NCBI RefSeq assembly: GCF_036711975.1
Contig: NC_091967.1
Span: 10,974,001-11,038,000 of the forward strand
Length of the DNA: 64,000 nt
Source: Onthophagus taurus
Lineage: Eukaryota > Arthropoda > Insecta > Coleoptera > Scarabaeidae
Direction: 5' to 3'
Part shown: positions 13,367-23,511 of the stretch, piece after piece
Numbering within the stretch: the stretch's first letter is position 1
Layout: every line of letters starts with the position of its first letter
Translations under genes and position numbers: made by a program
The notes under the pieces: model-generated
What the model was told of the DNA's origin: nothing
What the model saw: only the letters and a program-made list of their open reading frames with translations
Database searches by the model: none

Positions 13367-13787
13367 TTACTTTTCATATTTTGGTGCTAAATTGTGGACG
13401 ATTTGAACATACTTTTCCTTCGCTAACGGTTGCAAAATACCTTTTCTACTGTTCCAAGCTTCCCATTTGGCTTTTCCTTTTGGGTCATTTGGTTTTGCTA
13501 GAAAATTTAATTAATTAATTACATTTCCATGGCAATTTTAAATTCTTTATCACTAATTTCAAACCTGATTTAAACTCAGATACACTTACGGATGTTAACG
13601 TCCCCAACAACGGCTTGTTTATAATAAGAGTAAAGTTCCAATAATTCATTATCCGGTGGACGCTTGATGAACTTTTTAGCTCTATCGCAAGCTTCTTGAA
13701 ATTTCTACAAGAAAACAGTAAGAAAAAAAAATAAGGATTATTCATAGATTAAATTACATAAATATACGACTTTCTTACTTGTTCCAT
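13367..13787 (-). CDS. Acyl-CoA-binding protein, divergent copy 1
   Basis: Small cytosolic carrier of long-chain acyl-CoA esters. Exons (minus): 13779-13787 (only 3 codons), 13590-13704, 13367-13497, giving 84 aa, the normal ACBP length. Visible family features are ELLELYSYYKQAVVGD (acyl-CoA contacts equivalent to Tyr28 and Lys32 of bovine ACBP), GKAKWEAW (Lys54) and EKYVQIV (Tyr73). It differs from its neighbours: the usual RPGMLD-type loop is replaced by IPKPNDPK, and the C-terminus ends NLAPKYEK. It is transcribed away from the other three copies. A TATAAAA box lies only about 40 nt upstream of the chosen ATG, so the 5' leader must be very short. A second ATG a few bases upstream is out of frame with exon 2. 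Confidence 0.9.
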
Positions 13788-13822
13788 GCTTCTTCATCTA
13801 ACTCAAATGATTATTCTCGCGG

Positions 13823-13829
13823 TTTTATA
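13823..13829 (-). promoter_or_regulatory. TATA box of ACBP copy 1
   Basis: Reads TATAAAA on the minus strand, 36-42 nt upstream of the ATG of the minus-strand ACBP gene, in a short GC-richer patch. Spacing fits a TATA-driven promoter with a leader of roughly 10-15 nt. Confidence 0.55.
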
Positions 13830-14531
13830 CCTTTACAAACATTTCAATAAATAATTAGTTCAATAAATTAGTTCATCTTTTAACATTACAGTTTTGACAC
13901 TAATTATTAACTTCTATGACATATTTCAATTTTAATTATTTATAATAATTATTAGGTATTAAAGTAGAATATATGGAAAAGTATAACTTATTATTATTAA
14001 GTTGATATAGATTTTTTTGTAAAAAGTTTATCAAACATATCAATAACGTTTCTTATCGCTACTGTTGCATAACCTTATTAATTATTAGGATAGAAGTATA
14101 CGTGAAGGGCGTATTGATATTTGACCATAAAAATTCAGCCATAAAAATCTTTAATGAGATTGCCAGGACCGTATTGAAAATAATTAAGAAAGCATTAAAG
14201 TAAAATTGAATTAAATAATTTATTTTTAAAAATCATTTAAAATTATACGAAATACGATTTTATTTGAATTTAAATCTTTTTAATACATACAAATCGTGTC
14301 TTTTTCGTAAAACGAGTTTTGCGGCTTACAAAAACGCAGAGTGGTTTATTCCACGTAAAAGAGATATCTTTACATTTCATTCCTCAACTACCTCGATATC
14401 AGGTAAGAAATGATTTCAATTTTTATACAATTTTTAATAAAACGAATACGGTTCTGGCTTTTACTTTGGAACTTCATATTTTTTTGCGGTATCCTTCTTA
14501 TCTAAGCTTGCAGTCTATGTGTAGATTAACC

Positions 14532-14605
14532 CACGTGGTTTCTATATAAGCCCAGGTAAAATTGATTGTAGATTAGTTTTAGTTGCGATCCCGTACTAAC
14601 AAAAA
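14532..14605 (+). promoter_or_regulatory. Promoter and non-coding first exon of ACBP copy 2
   Basis: A CACGTG E-box (14532-14537) and a TATATAAG box (14543-14550) are followed, at transcription-start distance, by a sequence ending in a strong donor (AAAAA/GTAAGT, exon end 14605). The matching acceptor is the TTTTTTTTCAG ending at 14720-14721, nine bases before the ATG at 14730. So the gene has an untranslated exon. The E-box role is inference. Confidence 0.5.
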
Positions 14606-14729
14606 GTAAGTGAATCACTTATTTTAATAATTATTTTACACAGATTATTATTATTTAGTGCAACGTTTTATTTTAAATTAAAACTGAAAGAAAAGGTACT
14701 AATTCAGATTTTTTTTTTCAGCTTTCATC

Positions 14730-15240
14730 ATGTCTGCTGCCGATGTAAGTATTTTAACAAAAAATGGTTCCATTTTTCCATATAATTCAAAGAAATTATA
14801 TAAACCACTTCATGTTATACATTTGCAACGACAATATTTACGTATTGATCTATATTTATCTTTTCATTATCATTATCTTTATGAAGTATCTCGGCAATCA
14901 CATATAGCAAACAAATTTAATAAAACACGACTTGATTGAAAACAACAAAATTCTAAAAAAATATTTTTTGTGTATTTTATTCTAATTTATTTTTTATTTC
15001 TGGCAGTTCCAAGCTACCGCTGACAAAGTCAGAACCATGAGCCCACCAAGCCAAGAAGACCAATTGGAACTTTACAGCTTGTACAAACAAGCCACCGTTG
15101 GTGATTGCAACACCGCTGCTCCTGGCGCTTTGGACGTTAAAGGAAAGGCCAAATGGTCCGCCTGGAACGGCAAAAAAGGCATGAGCCAAGATGATGCTAA
15201 ACAAAAATACGTTACCAAGGCTAAATCCTTGGGAGTTTAA
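14730..15240 (+). CDS. Acyl-CoA-binding protein, copy 2 (lacks the second coding intron)
   Basis: Exons 14730-14744 (MSAAD) and 15007-15240, giving 82 aa. Conserved features are [37 protein letters not shown] and QKYVTKA; all acyl-CoA ligands (Tyr28, Lys32, Lys54 and Tyr73 equivalents) are present. Unlike the other three copies it has no intron after the TVGD block. Its codons are also more GC-rich at third positions than those of its neighbours, which is usual for highly expressed genes. Loss of that intron, rather than gain elsewhere, is the simpler reading because copies 1, 3 and 4 all have it. Likely the main, broadly expressed ACBP, though this is inference. Confidence 0.93.
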
Positions 15241-15900
15241 GAATTAACTAGACCACTACTCACAACATATATTTTATTTCCTTCATATGTTATCAATTAT
15301 TGATTAAAAAGTATAATTTAATAAAGTATGCACATTTTTTGATACGTTATATAGATTGTTTTATTTGCTGTATTTTATTCAGACGATTTAGAAGCTGTAT
15401 TCAAATACCTTTATTCAAATACTTCAGACCAATGACATTCCTCTCAATAATTACACTTAAAAAACAATATTTTGGAATCATTGAAACTAGCAAAGCAATT
15501 TAGAGAAAGTCACTCAGTTTACTTACCGTGATTGTAATAAGCTATTGGACCTACTGACATTTTCGGTATTGAATTACAAAATGAAAAATTACCTAATTAC
15601 TCATCATCTTCTTCAAGATCTTCAAATTCATGTATAAGAGATCCAGCTATAGGCAACGTTGGTATTCACATAAAATTACTTCATCAGATATGTACTGTGA
15701 GGCTTGAACACTCTTTTGAACCATGAATGAACCTCTATGCTTCGTTCATGGTTTACAAGCAACTCGGAAGAATGTTCAATAAGTATGGGATAATATGCCT
15801 CTATTCAAATGTTGGTACCGTCTGTAATAAACTTATTTAATTTGTTACTATTTACGCAATTACTTTACCGATTCCATTAAATATCAAGACTGAATGGTGA
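15241..15900. other. 3' flank of ACBP copy 2, no supported gene
   Basis: AT-rich. On minus, an ATG followed by 11 codons and a perfect GTAAGT donor (15561 down to about 15528) and an acceptor-bounded acidic tail ending EDLEEDDE-stop (15655 down to 15599) look exon-like. They are too short to join into a gene with confidence. Confidence 0.3.
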
Positions 15901-15916
15901 TTAATCAATAGGGTAG

Positions 15917-16156
15917 TTAATGTAAGCACATTATGATAATCATTTTCTGAGCATAAGTGTGGCTCCTAACGGTTTTTCTTCTGATCTTGCCTTCTAAACA
16001 CCGTTTTGCAAGAATTCTCATCCACCATAATAACCCCGCAATAACAAAATATACTATTACAACACTCACAATATTGTGTAATCCATATTTGTTGGTTGAA
16101 TCTGTAGTGGTTGTCATTTTTTCACTGTTGCCTGACTTCTTCTGCTTATTCTTCAT
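15917..16156 (-). CDS. Possible single-pass membrane microprotein
   Basis: Uninterrupted 79-codon frame on minus. A basic N-terminus (MKNKQKKSGNSEKM) is followed by a Thr-rich stretch, one clear hydrophobic segment of about 20 residues (SVVIVYFVIAGLLWWMRILA) and a basic tail. The layout fits a small single-pass protein with positive flanks. I do not recognise the family. It lies between ACBP copies 2 and 3, antisense to them. It could instead be one exon of a longer gene (a GTGAGT donor lies inside it) or a chance frame. Confidence 0.3.
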   Translation of the reverse strand: MKNKQKKSGNSEKMTTTTDSTNKYGLHNIVSVVIVYFVIAGLLWWMRILAKRCLEGKIRRKTVRSHTYAQKMIIIMCLH

Positions 16157-16379
16157 TTAGTTAGTTCTCGTATCTTCAATTTTTCTTGATCGGAACGGTT
16201 GGCACAATAACCATGTAATGTCTATTTCTTATTGTTAGTTGAAATTTTGGGTTAATTTACAAAAATCCATTTATAACTGTTAGTATTAATTTTATTTAAT
16301 AGACGTAGAAACAGCATTATTAAGACTTTATTATTGTTCAACTGTTGACTACGCTTAACTCAGTTCATTCACTTACTAA

Positions 16380-17945
16380 TTAGAGATTTAAGCCATCTAG
16401 AAACTTCCGGGTTATGCCATGCGTCTATTAAGACACAAATTGACATTTCAAGTTAAATATCGAGTGTACTCAGTTTTCACAAAAGCTTTCACCTTACAAC
16501 ATTACCATTACACCACCAGACGACCTTATGAAAGATTTTGATTTTGGTAGGCAAAATCGTTGGTCCACCTACGCGCGATGTAACCTCAAACTTTTCCCAT
16601 CGACTTTATGTTTGGTGAAATGTAGAAAAATTGGAGACCATAAGTCCACGAAAATGATATCCTCATAATACATCGTCACCATGCTCAGCGATTAACATTT
16701 TGCCATTTTTGTTTTTCTTGAAGCAGTCGTTTCCGCAAACTTGTTGCAAAGTGATGTTGAAGAGTTATTAGAAAAAATTCCCTTAACCGTCGCAGTTGAT
16801 ATGGATTATTTACATGGAAAGCTATAAATTTTTCCCAAAGTTAGATTGGCCATACTACGCGAGATGTTTTTGTTTGTGAAAATTTATGAAGTGTAGTCTA
16901 CAATGATAAAATTATCCGTGAGGAATTACCCATTCGCATTTTAAAAGTTGCTGCTCCCATAAAAGAACGACGAGACAACCTTATTGCGAAAAGAGTTAAA
17001 ATGTCAGTTATACTTATAAACGTGAAATAACCTACATCTATTGTAATATTTTATATATTTTTAAGTATAATATTTTTAATACTAGAATGTGCTCCATATA
17101 TTTTGCTTGACTAATTTCTGTCCGAATACTTGCATCGAAAAATGGTTAAACGCTTCTGTAATCATTTGATCAAGTTTTGTCTGTAAAGCACTTGATGTAA
17201 CGCTTAACTTACTGAAAAACGTGTCGTTTCTTTCATGATAAATTTTTTTAATTAAATTTTGTTTCTTAATCTAAACTGAACTATTGACTTTAAATTGGAA
17301 GTAACGTCAATTTCTAAAAAGAGATTATGACAGTTGTGATTAGATGATTACAATGATAACGATTTATATAACCATTGTATTGTATTGATGCAGACATAAA
17401 AAACGATTACACGTTGACTCATTTTGGTGCAAAATTCATGTAATTTTTCATCCAAATCACTACTCTTTATTTTTTTTGTAATTCAACCTTTACGATCCTG
17501 TCAAAGGTACAAAATCAAAATCAGATAGTGGTTGGCACTCGAATAATAGATTACAAAATTTGTTATCGAAACCCATTAACAATGATAACTTTGCTTTCAA
17601 GTTCTTGTGTGATTTATCAACACGTTTTCAAAAAATAGAAAAAAATTGAAGGTGATAAAGTTAAAAAAAAAAAAAAATCGATTAAGATTCGCATAAAAAT
17701 AGATTTACTTTTATGTTTTTTTGTTTAATTGACCAACGTATTTTTTTATTTGTTAAAGTTTGATGTAAAAGTTTAAGTACTGATTCATGTTTTCTTGTGA
17801 TAAAAGTCCACTTTTAACGCATAGCTATAGGCAACCAAAATGACAAAAATTTTTGTCGAGTGGTTTAATGACGACAAGTTCAAAGCCGGTCCGTTTCAAC
17901 TTTCAACGGTATCTACGGCCTATTTAACGACCATCAATTCGGAAG
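16380..17945. other. Intergenic with one dispersed repeat edge
   Basis: At 16390-16430 a segment (CTAGAAACTTCCGGGTTATG) is the reverse complement of part of the repeat at 1885-1915. Farther on, 16920-17030 (+) has a short frame (REELPIRIL, then a Lys/Arg-rich stretch) that I cannot place. The rest is AT-rich. Confidence 0.35.
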
Positions 17946-17951
17946 GAACGC

Positions 17952-18000
17952 TCAGTGCAAATCTGTGATTCGTTGTGTTACTAACAGGAACAACCAAATT
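17952..18000 (+). promoter_or_regulatory. Initiator and non-coding first exon of ACBP copy 3
   Basis: A TCAGT arthropod initiator at 17952-17956 begins a GC-balanced stretch that ends in an ATT/GTAAGT donor at 18000/18001. The matching acceptor (TTTTTTTAG, 18092-18100) precedes the coding start by 11 nt. I infer a short untranslated first exon, the same design as in copies 2 and 4. Confidence 0.5.
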
Positions 18001-18111
18001 GTAAGTTGAAACAAATTTTTAGAATTTTAAGTATTAAATAAATACATTTCAATATTAAGACAAAATTTAATTAATCCTTATTTTGTTTTAATTTTTTTAG
18101 GCATCGCCAAC

Positions 18112-19174
18112 ATGTCTCTTGAAGCTGTAAGTATAATTATACCAATAGTATTAGTTATAATCAATTTGTATGCTATATATAAGGTGAAAATTAATTACCA
18201 GAAGAATTAGTGCACTTTAATTACTAAAGTTCTGTCCTACATATTAAGTGATTTGTATCCTAAATTAAAGTGAAAGATAATTAATAACTAAAACAATCCT
18301 AAATAACAAAATTGCAAATATATAATAAATTTAAAGAAATTGGCAAAATCTTATATTGTAGACTGCAACTATTCCAGAACAAAAATCTAACTATTTCAAA
18401 TTTTCAACAAAGAAAATTTTCCCAGTTAATTTTATATTTTCATTGAAATAATTAATTTTTGTCACGTTCAAAAATATATTTCGATAAAAATTTTCTAGAA
18501 AAAACCAATCAATCATGTAGTATATATCTTTAATTAAAAGAATTTAAACACGATGTTTTAGTGCTTCATTTTATCGCAAATAAAATTCATTCGTATTTGA
18601 ACAGATACTCTTAAAGTGCTTAAATGCAAAGTAACAGAAATTTATCTCTAAATAAAAGATGTAATCATTTCTTTTACATAATTATTTTTTGAAGTACTCA
18701 TCCAAAAAGTGATTCAAATGATTAAAATGATCACACTTAACGATTAAAGTGTTGTAATACTACTTCAATATCTTTTTGGCGATTATATCATTCTTTTCTT
18801 TGTTGATAAAAACTTTTTTTTTTTAATTGTTGTAATTTTGTGTGTTTAGCAATTCAACGATGCCGCCGTTAAAGTCAAAAAATTAAAAGCAATGCCAAGT
18901 AATGATGATTTGCTTGAATTGTATGGCTTATTCAAACAAGCTACCGTTGGTGACAATACCACAGGTAATTATACGAATATTCAATGAGGTTTTAAAAAAA
19001 ATATATAAATAATATAATTTTTTATTAATTTTAGAGCGTCCTGGTATGCTTGATGTAAAAGGTAAAGCCAAATGGGACTCTTGGACATCAAAGAAAGGCA
19101 TGTCCAAAGCTGATGCTCAACAAAAATACATCGACAAAGTCGAAGCTCTTGTTGGTTCAATTGGTTTGCAATAA
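18112..19174 (+). CDS. Acyl-CoA-binding protein, copy 3
   Basis: Exons 18112-18126 (MSLEA), 18850-18964 and 19035-19174, giving 89 aa. Shows [47 protein letters not shown] and [10 protein letters not shown], ending GSIGLQ. Ligand residues Tyr28, Lys32, Lys54 and Tyr73 equivalents are kept; the residue equivalent to Tyr31 is Phe. Intron positions are identical to copy 4 and the two share the unusual GLQ C-terminus, so copies 3 and 4 are the closest pair. The first coding intron (723 nt) is long for this cluster. Confidence 0.93.
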
Positions 19175-20980
19175 ATTGGATCAATCCAAAACATAAACTA
19201 TTGTTGAGATGTACACTCATTTTTTATACTCTTTTTGTTACATCACAAATTTGTTAAAAAAAAATAATTTATACATGGTTAAATAAAAAATAAAATTTTC
19301 ACCAAACTTTTTTTATTAAAATTTTTTTTATTAGTAGTCAATAATCAGAAATTATCTTATTTAATGGCCAAGGTCGCAATACTAGTTTAATTATTTACGT
19401 TGCTGCAATCTGCTGCAATCGAACGTTTATTGCTGACGCATCGATGTAAACTTTTCTTTAATAATTCAAATAGTTACAAACACTTTGATATCAAAAAAGG
19501 AATTTTTTAAAGTTGCCTCAATTCAGAAAAATTAAGTATATTAATTTTGTTAAAATTGTAATAAGCCAATGTAATCCAAAAAGAAGAAAATTAAATCATT
19601 TATATTTATTTAACTCTTGATGTAGGAAAATAAACAAAATCAATAATTGCGGCAGTTAAGAAGTTGGTAGTACTGTGAATGTAGCCGCTTTACATTCTTT
19701 TATATACAAAAGAATTCAAAAGTTGAGTGGCATTAATTATTTTGTAAGCAACCATCATCTTGCTATTCTGAAGTATTTTACGACTCCGGAGTAATTTGCT
19801 ACTCTTGAATACACTACAGTATTCTGTAATTCCAGTGTTGTTCGTTGCTTTCAAATTTTTTTTCTTCTGTAGTATTCTGCGAACTCATTCTGGAATACTA
19901 GATTAAATTGCTACTCCTGAATAATTCACTACTATATTCCTCTACCATGTTTGTCATCCGCTTTAGTGTTTTTCTTTTTTTGGAGTATTCTGCCAATCTG
20001 GAAATCCTTGCTATTTCGAATTACTTTGTTATTTTAAAGCTTCCTAGTACACCCAAGTAGTCTGAAGTAGGTCGTTATTCTCAAGTTCCCTCTTACCGTA
20101 GTGTACTTTCTTATTCTGGAGTACTCCAGTAATTTAATGCATTAGGTTACTGAGGATTTCTTTGATACTCTATAGTACATTAATTAACGATGCAAAAGAA
20201 TTCTGCTGCATCTCCTGTTATTATGATACCCCTTAAACCCATTTGGTCTTTTACAAAAGCTGGAGAACTTCATGAGAGAAAATATTTGGCTATATATATC
20301 ATATATTCAGTTAAAACTGTACATATAGAATGAAATGTATCCGAATTCGACTGTTTGCAATTGGACCATAAATCAAAAAGTAGATTATGATTTAGAAAAT
20401 GTGTTTTATAGACTTTTTAGTACTTCACCACAGATGTCGATATTGTGAAACTGAGGGCCTAATCCTTTCATTTGCTTATTAATTTTAAAAGAATAGTTTT
20501 TAACACAACTCATTTGTCACATTACTTTTGATACAACCTGTACTTTTACATTTACTTTAATTGATAAATTTAAAATTATACATCTAAATTAATGATATCC
20601 TCACATTTACCGTTTAATTATATCTCAAAGTGAATATCTACCATTGATTTCTATTTTAAATTTGATCTCAAACTTAAATTTATACGGTTTAAAATAAGTT
20701 AGTCTTTTCGTTGCTACATTCACATCGCCACCATATAATTACCATTCACCAGTGATTCACCATCTTGTAAATCTTTACCTCGCCGGCATCTACTTCGTAG
20801 TCAGAAGGTAATTTGATGATTTCAATATTTTCCTGATTATTAATATTTTAAGAATTTTCTGAATAAAGCTGTAACTTTATATTTTTTAAATTTTAAGAAG
20901 TTAATTTTATTTCTTTTTGATGTTTTTTAACATTTTTTTTTTTATTTACTGATAATTTCTTTCTTATCACAGAACAAATA
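19175..20980. repeat. Intergenic with degenerate TATTCTGGAGTACT minisatellite
   Basis: From about 19760 to 20170 short variants of ATTCTGGAGTACTC, TATTCTGAAGTA and TTGCTACTC recur every 20-40 bases (19769, 19818, 19880, 19980, 20060, 20113 and others). It looks like an old, irregular minisatellite. The end of the interval (about 20750-20806) probably contains the untranslated first exon of ACBP copy 4, ending in AGAAG/GTAATT. Confidence 0.45.
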
Positions 20981-20983
20981 ATC

Positions 20984-21370
20984 ATGACTCTTCAAGCCGT
21001 AAGTATTAAAATGAATTCAAGATTTTAAAATTAATTTTATTGATATATTTATTATTTTTTAGGAGTTTGATGAAGCTGCTGAAAATGTTAAAAAATTGAA
21101 AACTATGCCTGGCAATGAAGATTTGCTAGAATTATACGCCTTGTTTAAACAAGGGACTGTTGGAGATAACACCACAGGTGAAAAAAACTACATTTTTATA
21201 AAATTTTTTTAAATTTGAACTATTATTTAGATCGCCCTGGAATGCTAGATTTTAAAGGTAAAGCTAAATGGGATGCTTGGACTACAAAAAAAGGGATGTC
21301 TAAAGAAGACGCCCAACAGAAGTATATTGAGAAAGCTAAAGGTCTCATTGCTTCAATTGGATTGCAATGA
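20984..21370 (+). CDS. Acyl-CoA-binding protein, copy 4
   Basis: Exons 20984-20998 (MTLQA), 21063-21177 and 21231-21370, giving 89 aa. Shows [47 protein letters not shown] and [10 protein letters not shown], ending ASIGLQ. It is the closest in the window to the vertebrate ACBP consensus around the [16 protein letters not shown] loop. The Ala after KQ in the helix-2 signature is Gly. Both coding introns are short (64 and 53 nt). It is probably a tandem duplicate of copy 3. Confidence 0.93.
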
Positions 21371-21754
21371 ATTTTTTGTCCATAAGACTTAAAAAATGTG
21401 GAAAAATTATTAAATTTTTATACTTTAATTTGTTGAGATATTAGAAAATAAAATTTTTATATACTACACATAAATATATTGTTGTTTGCCACAGCACAAA
21501 TTTTTAAGTGTGGTAATTTTTTATATATTTTTATATTTGATTAAATAAAAAAAGTTATCTAAATTAATAAATATTTTCTTCTTTTTAATTCTTAATTTTT
21601 GTTGAAATCTAGAATCTGGTTGAATGTTAAGTGAATGGCAATAAGAACACAATGACTAATTTATAGATACTTTTGAGATTATGTAATAGTTGAATGGATA
21701 TGTTATATGTATGTAATACTTCTTAGTCAAGACAATATTTAAGATGTTTAAAAT

Positions 21755-21860
21755 TGTTTCTGAAAAAGGTTGCAACATGGCATCCAAAACGTCAAACACT
21801 TTTTCAAAAGACGCTGACCCTGTCAGAATCTACTTTAGTGTTAGTTCTAGTTTTAGTTAA
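21755..21860 (+). repeat. Dispersed repeat module, copy B
   Basis: Near-identical over about 40 bases to 1848-1885 (TTGTTTCTGAAAAAGGTTGC core), followed by a TTTAGTGTTAGTTCTAGTTT segment shared with the palindromic repeats at 8.4-8.7 kb. Confidence 0.55.
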
Positions 21861-22163
21861 CTCAAAACATTTAGATTCCAGAATATCACATTCAGAATTC
21901 AAACTTTCTGTCGGCACCTTAGATCTTTTTAAGTTCACCTTACGTGGCCTCAAGGCTCCATATGGGAATAGAAAGCAGATTAGATTTTTTATTGAAATTG
22001 ATAGACTGAAGAAAATGTAAGGTATCATCATGTGGTTTGTTTTCTTGGTTTTCTGCGTTGAGACTAATTGGCCAACCATCTGTAGTAGCTATGGTAGGTT
22101 TGAGAAGAAAGAGTTGTGTTGAAAATCTACCTGGCATTGCACAACAATCATAACACATTTTCA

Positions 22164-22347
22164 TTTCAAAAGAAAACTAACTTTACCCAACATTCTTTTC
22201 TGGGATGATTGACAGTTCAAAAGAAAACTGACAATACCCAATATTCTTTTTCGGCATGATTGACATTTCAAAACAAAACTGACCATAGTCAACTTTCTTT
22301 CTAGGAATAATTGCTATTTCAAAAGAAAACTGACTTTACCCAACAAA
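22164..22347 (+). repeat. 51-bp tandem repeat, about 3.6 units
   Basis: Four successive units start at 22164, 22215, 22266 and 22317 (the last partial), each 51 bases. They follow the pattern TTTCAAAAGAAAACTGAC, a TACCCAACATTCTTT-like block, then GGNATGATTGACA. Related units occur at 49375-49540, preceded in both places by a similar GGCATTGNGCAAC segment. The two arrays therefore belong to one dispersed family. Confidence 0.75.
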
Positions 22348-22900
22348 ACGCTTTACAGCATAAAGAATCTCTATACATGTAAAATCGTACTGTGAAGTTA
22401 TATACATTGATTATTACAACATTTCGTGCAGAAAAAAGATAAAACTTTATACTTTTGATGTAGCTAACTCAATACGATATGATTTTCTTTCTACACACAA
22501 TCAACCAAAACGGCAGCCAATACATGATAAATTTTTTATCATGTCTCTTAGAAATCAAATTTTTGTAAACTCAGAAACTTTTCTTTGTTAGTTTAATACT
22601 AATTGATTTTGAGTCATCGCAAATATTGAATGTACAAATTAAGCAATTTTTTAATTTCGTCATCAACTCATAAAGAATATTAAATTCTAAGAAATATTTA
22701 TGCGTAACACAATTTTATCTTCCGGTTTTTTCTGTTATCACGTTTACTTGTGAATAAAACGATGCAATAAAAATTCCTATCAATGTTTATGGAAATCTTT
22801 AAAATGTTTATTCTTTTATGGAATAATTATAAAACTAAGAATTCTTTATTAATATATTCATAACATGTCTACGGATAAGCTGGCGGTCAATTAAAGTAAT
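22348..22900. other. Intergenic, AT-rich, nothing recognised
   Basis: No open frame of interest and no repeat beyond simple AT bias. Confidence 0.4.
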
Positions 22901-22919
22901 CTAACAATTAAAACAATTA

Positions 22920-23510
22920 CGGCATTGTGTCCGTTTCGTTTAGTCATTCATTTTACTGGCGTAAGCGAGCCCGTTTTGTAACACAACTCGCTTTGTAAAC
23001 GAACGCGAGACGTATATTTTTACGTACAGCTTGGTAAACGTTTAACTCGGGCTGGTTTGCTCGAGATTGATCGATAAAATAAACGGGAGTGCACTGTTTG
23101 GACGTTGGTATTTCTGTACTATACTGCATCACGTTTTGTGGGGAAGTTTAAAGGTGTGTGTTATTAGGGCAGATCTTGTTTCACACCTGCGTAAGAGTTT
23201 TTTTTTATCTGACAGGCGTGGTATGTTTGCATTCATTATTTTTAATAATTCCTCTTTTCCAGTTGTCGACAAGTGACGATGTTAAATTAAAACAAGAGGG
23301 GCATTGACGCAAGAAACACTCTCCTACGGCCCTTTATTATAGACGACGTTTAATCCGTGTGGGCGGGAAATAAAAAAGACCAAGAAAGAGATAAACAACC
23401 GGGAGCGGGTGTGTCATTGGAATAGTTCATTTATAAGAGGTTTTGGCGGTGTCTTGCGATAGTTTCAGTATCGTTTCAGTAGCTGAAACGGAATTATTTG
23501 ATTGCGCACG
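22920..23510 (+). promoter_or_regulatory. CpG-containing 5' region of the IPP-like gene
   Basis: Base composition changes sharply to GC- and CpG-richer sequence (CGCGAGACG, CGGGCTGG, GGGCGGG near 22990-23370), unlike the surrounding DNA. Two TTTCAGTA motifs that fit the arthropod initiator lie at about 23462-23481, 30-50 nt before the first in-frame ATG. This most likely is the promoter and 5' leader. Confidence 0.45.
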
Positions 23511-23511
23511 T

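Noticed and set aside
15599-15655. Acidic terminal exon (EDLEEDDE-stop) on minus joined to the microprotein at 15917-16156
   Set aside because: The acceptor is fine but no matching-phase donor of good quality exists in the upstream frame; too short to support.
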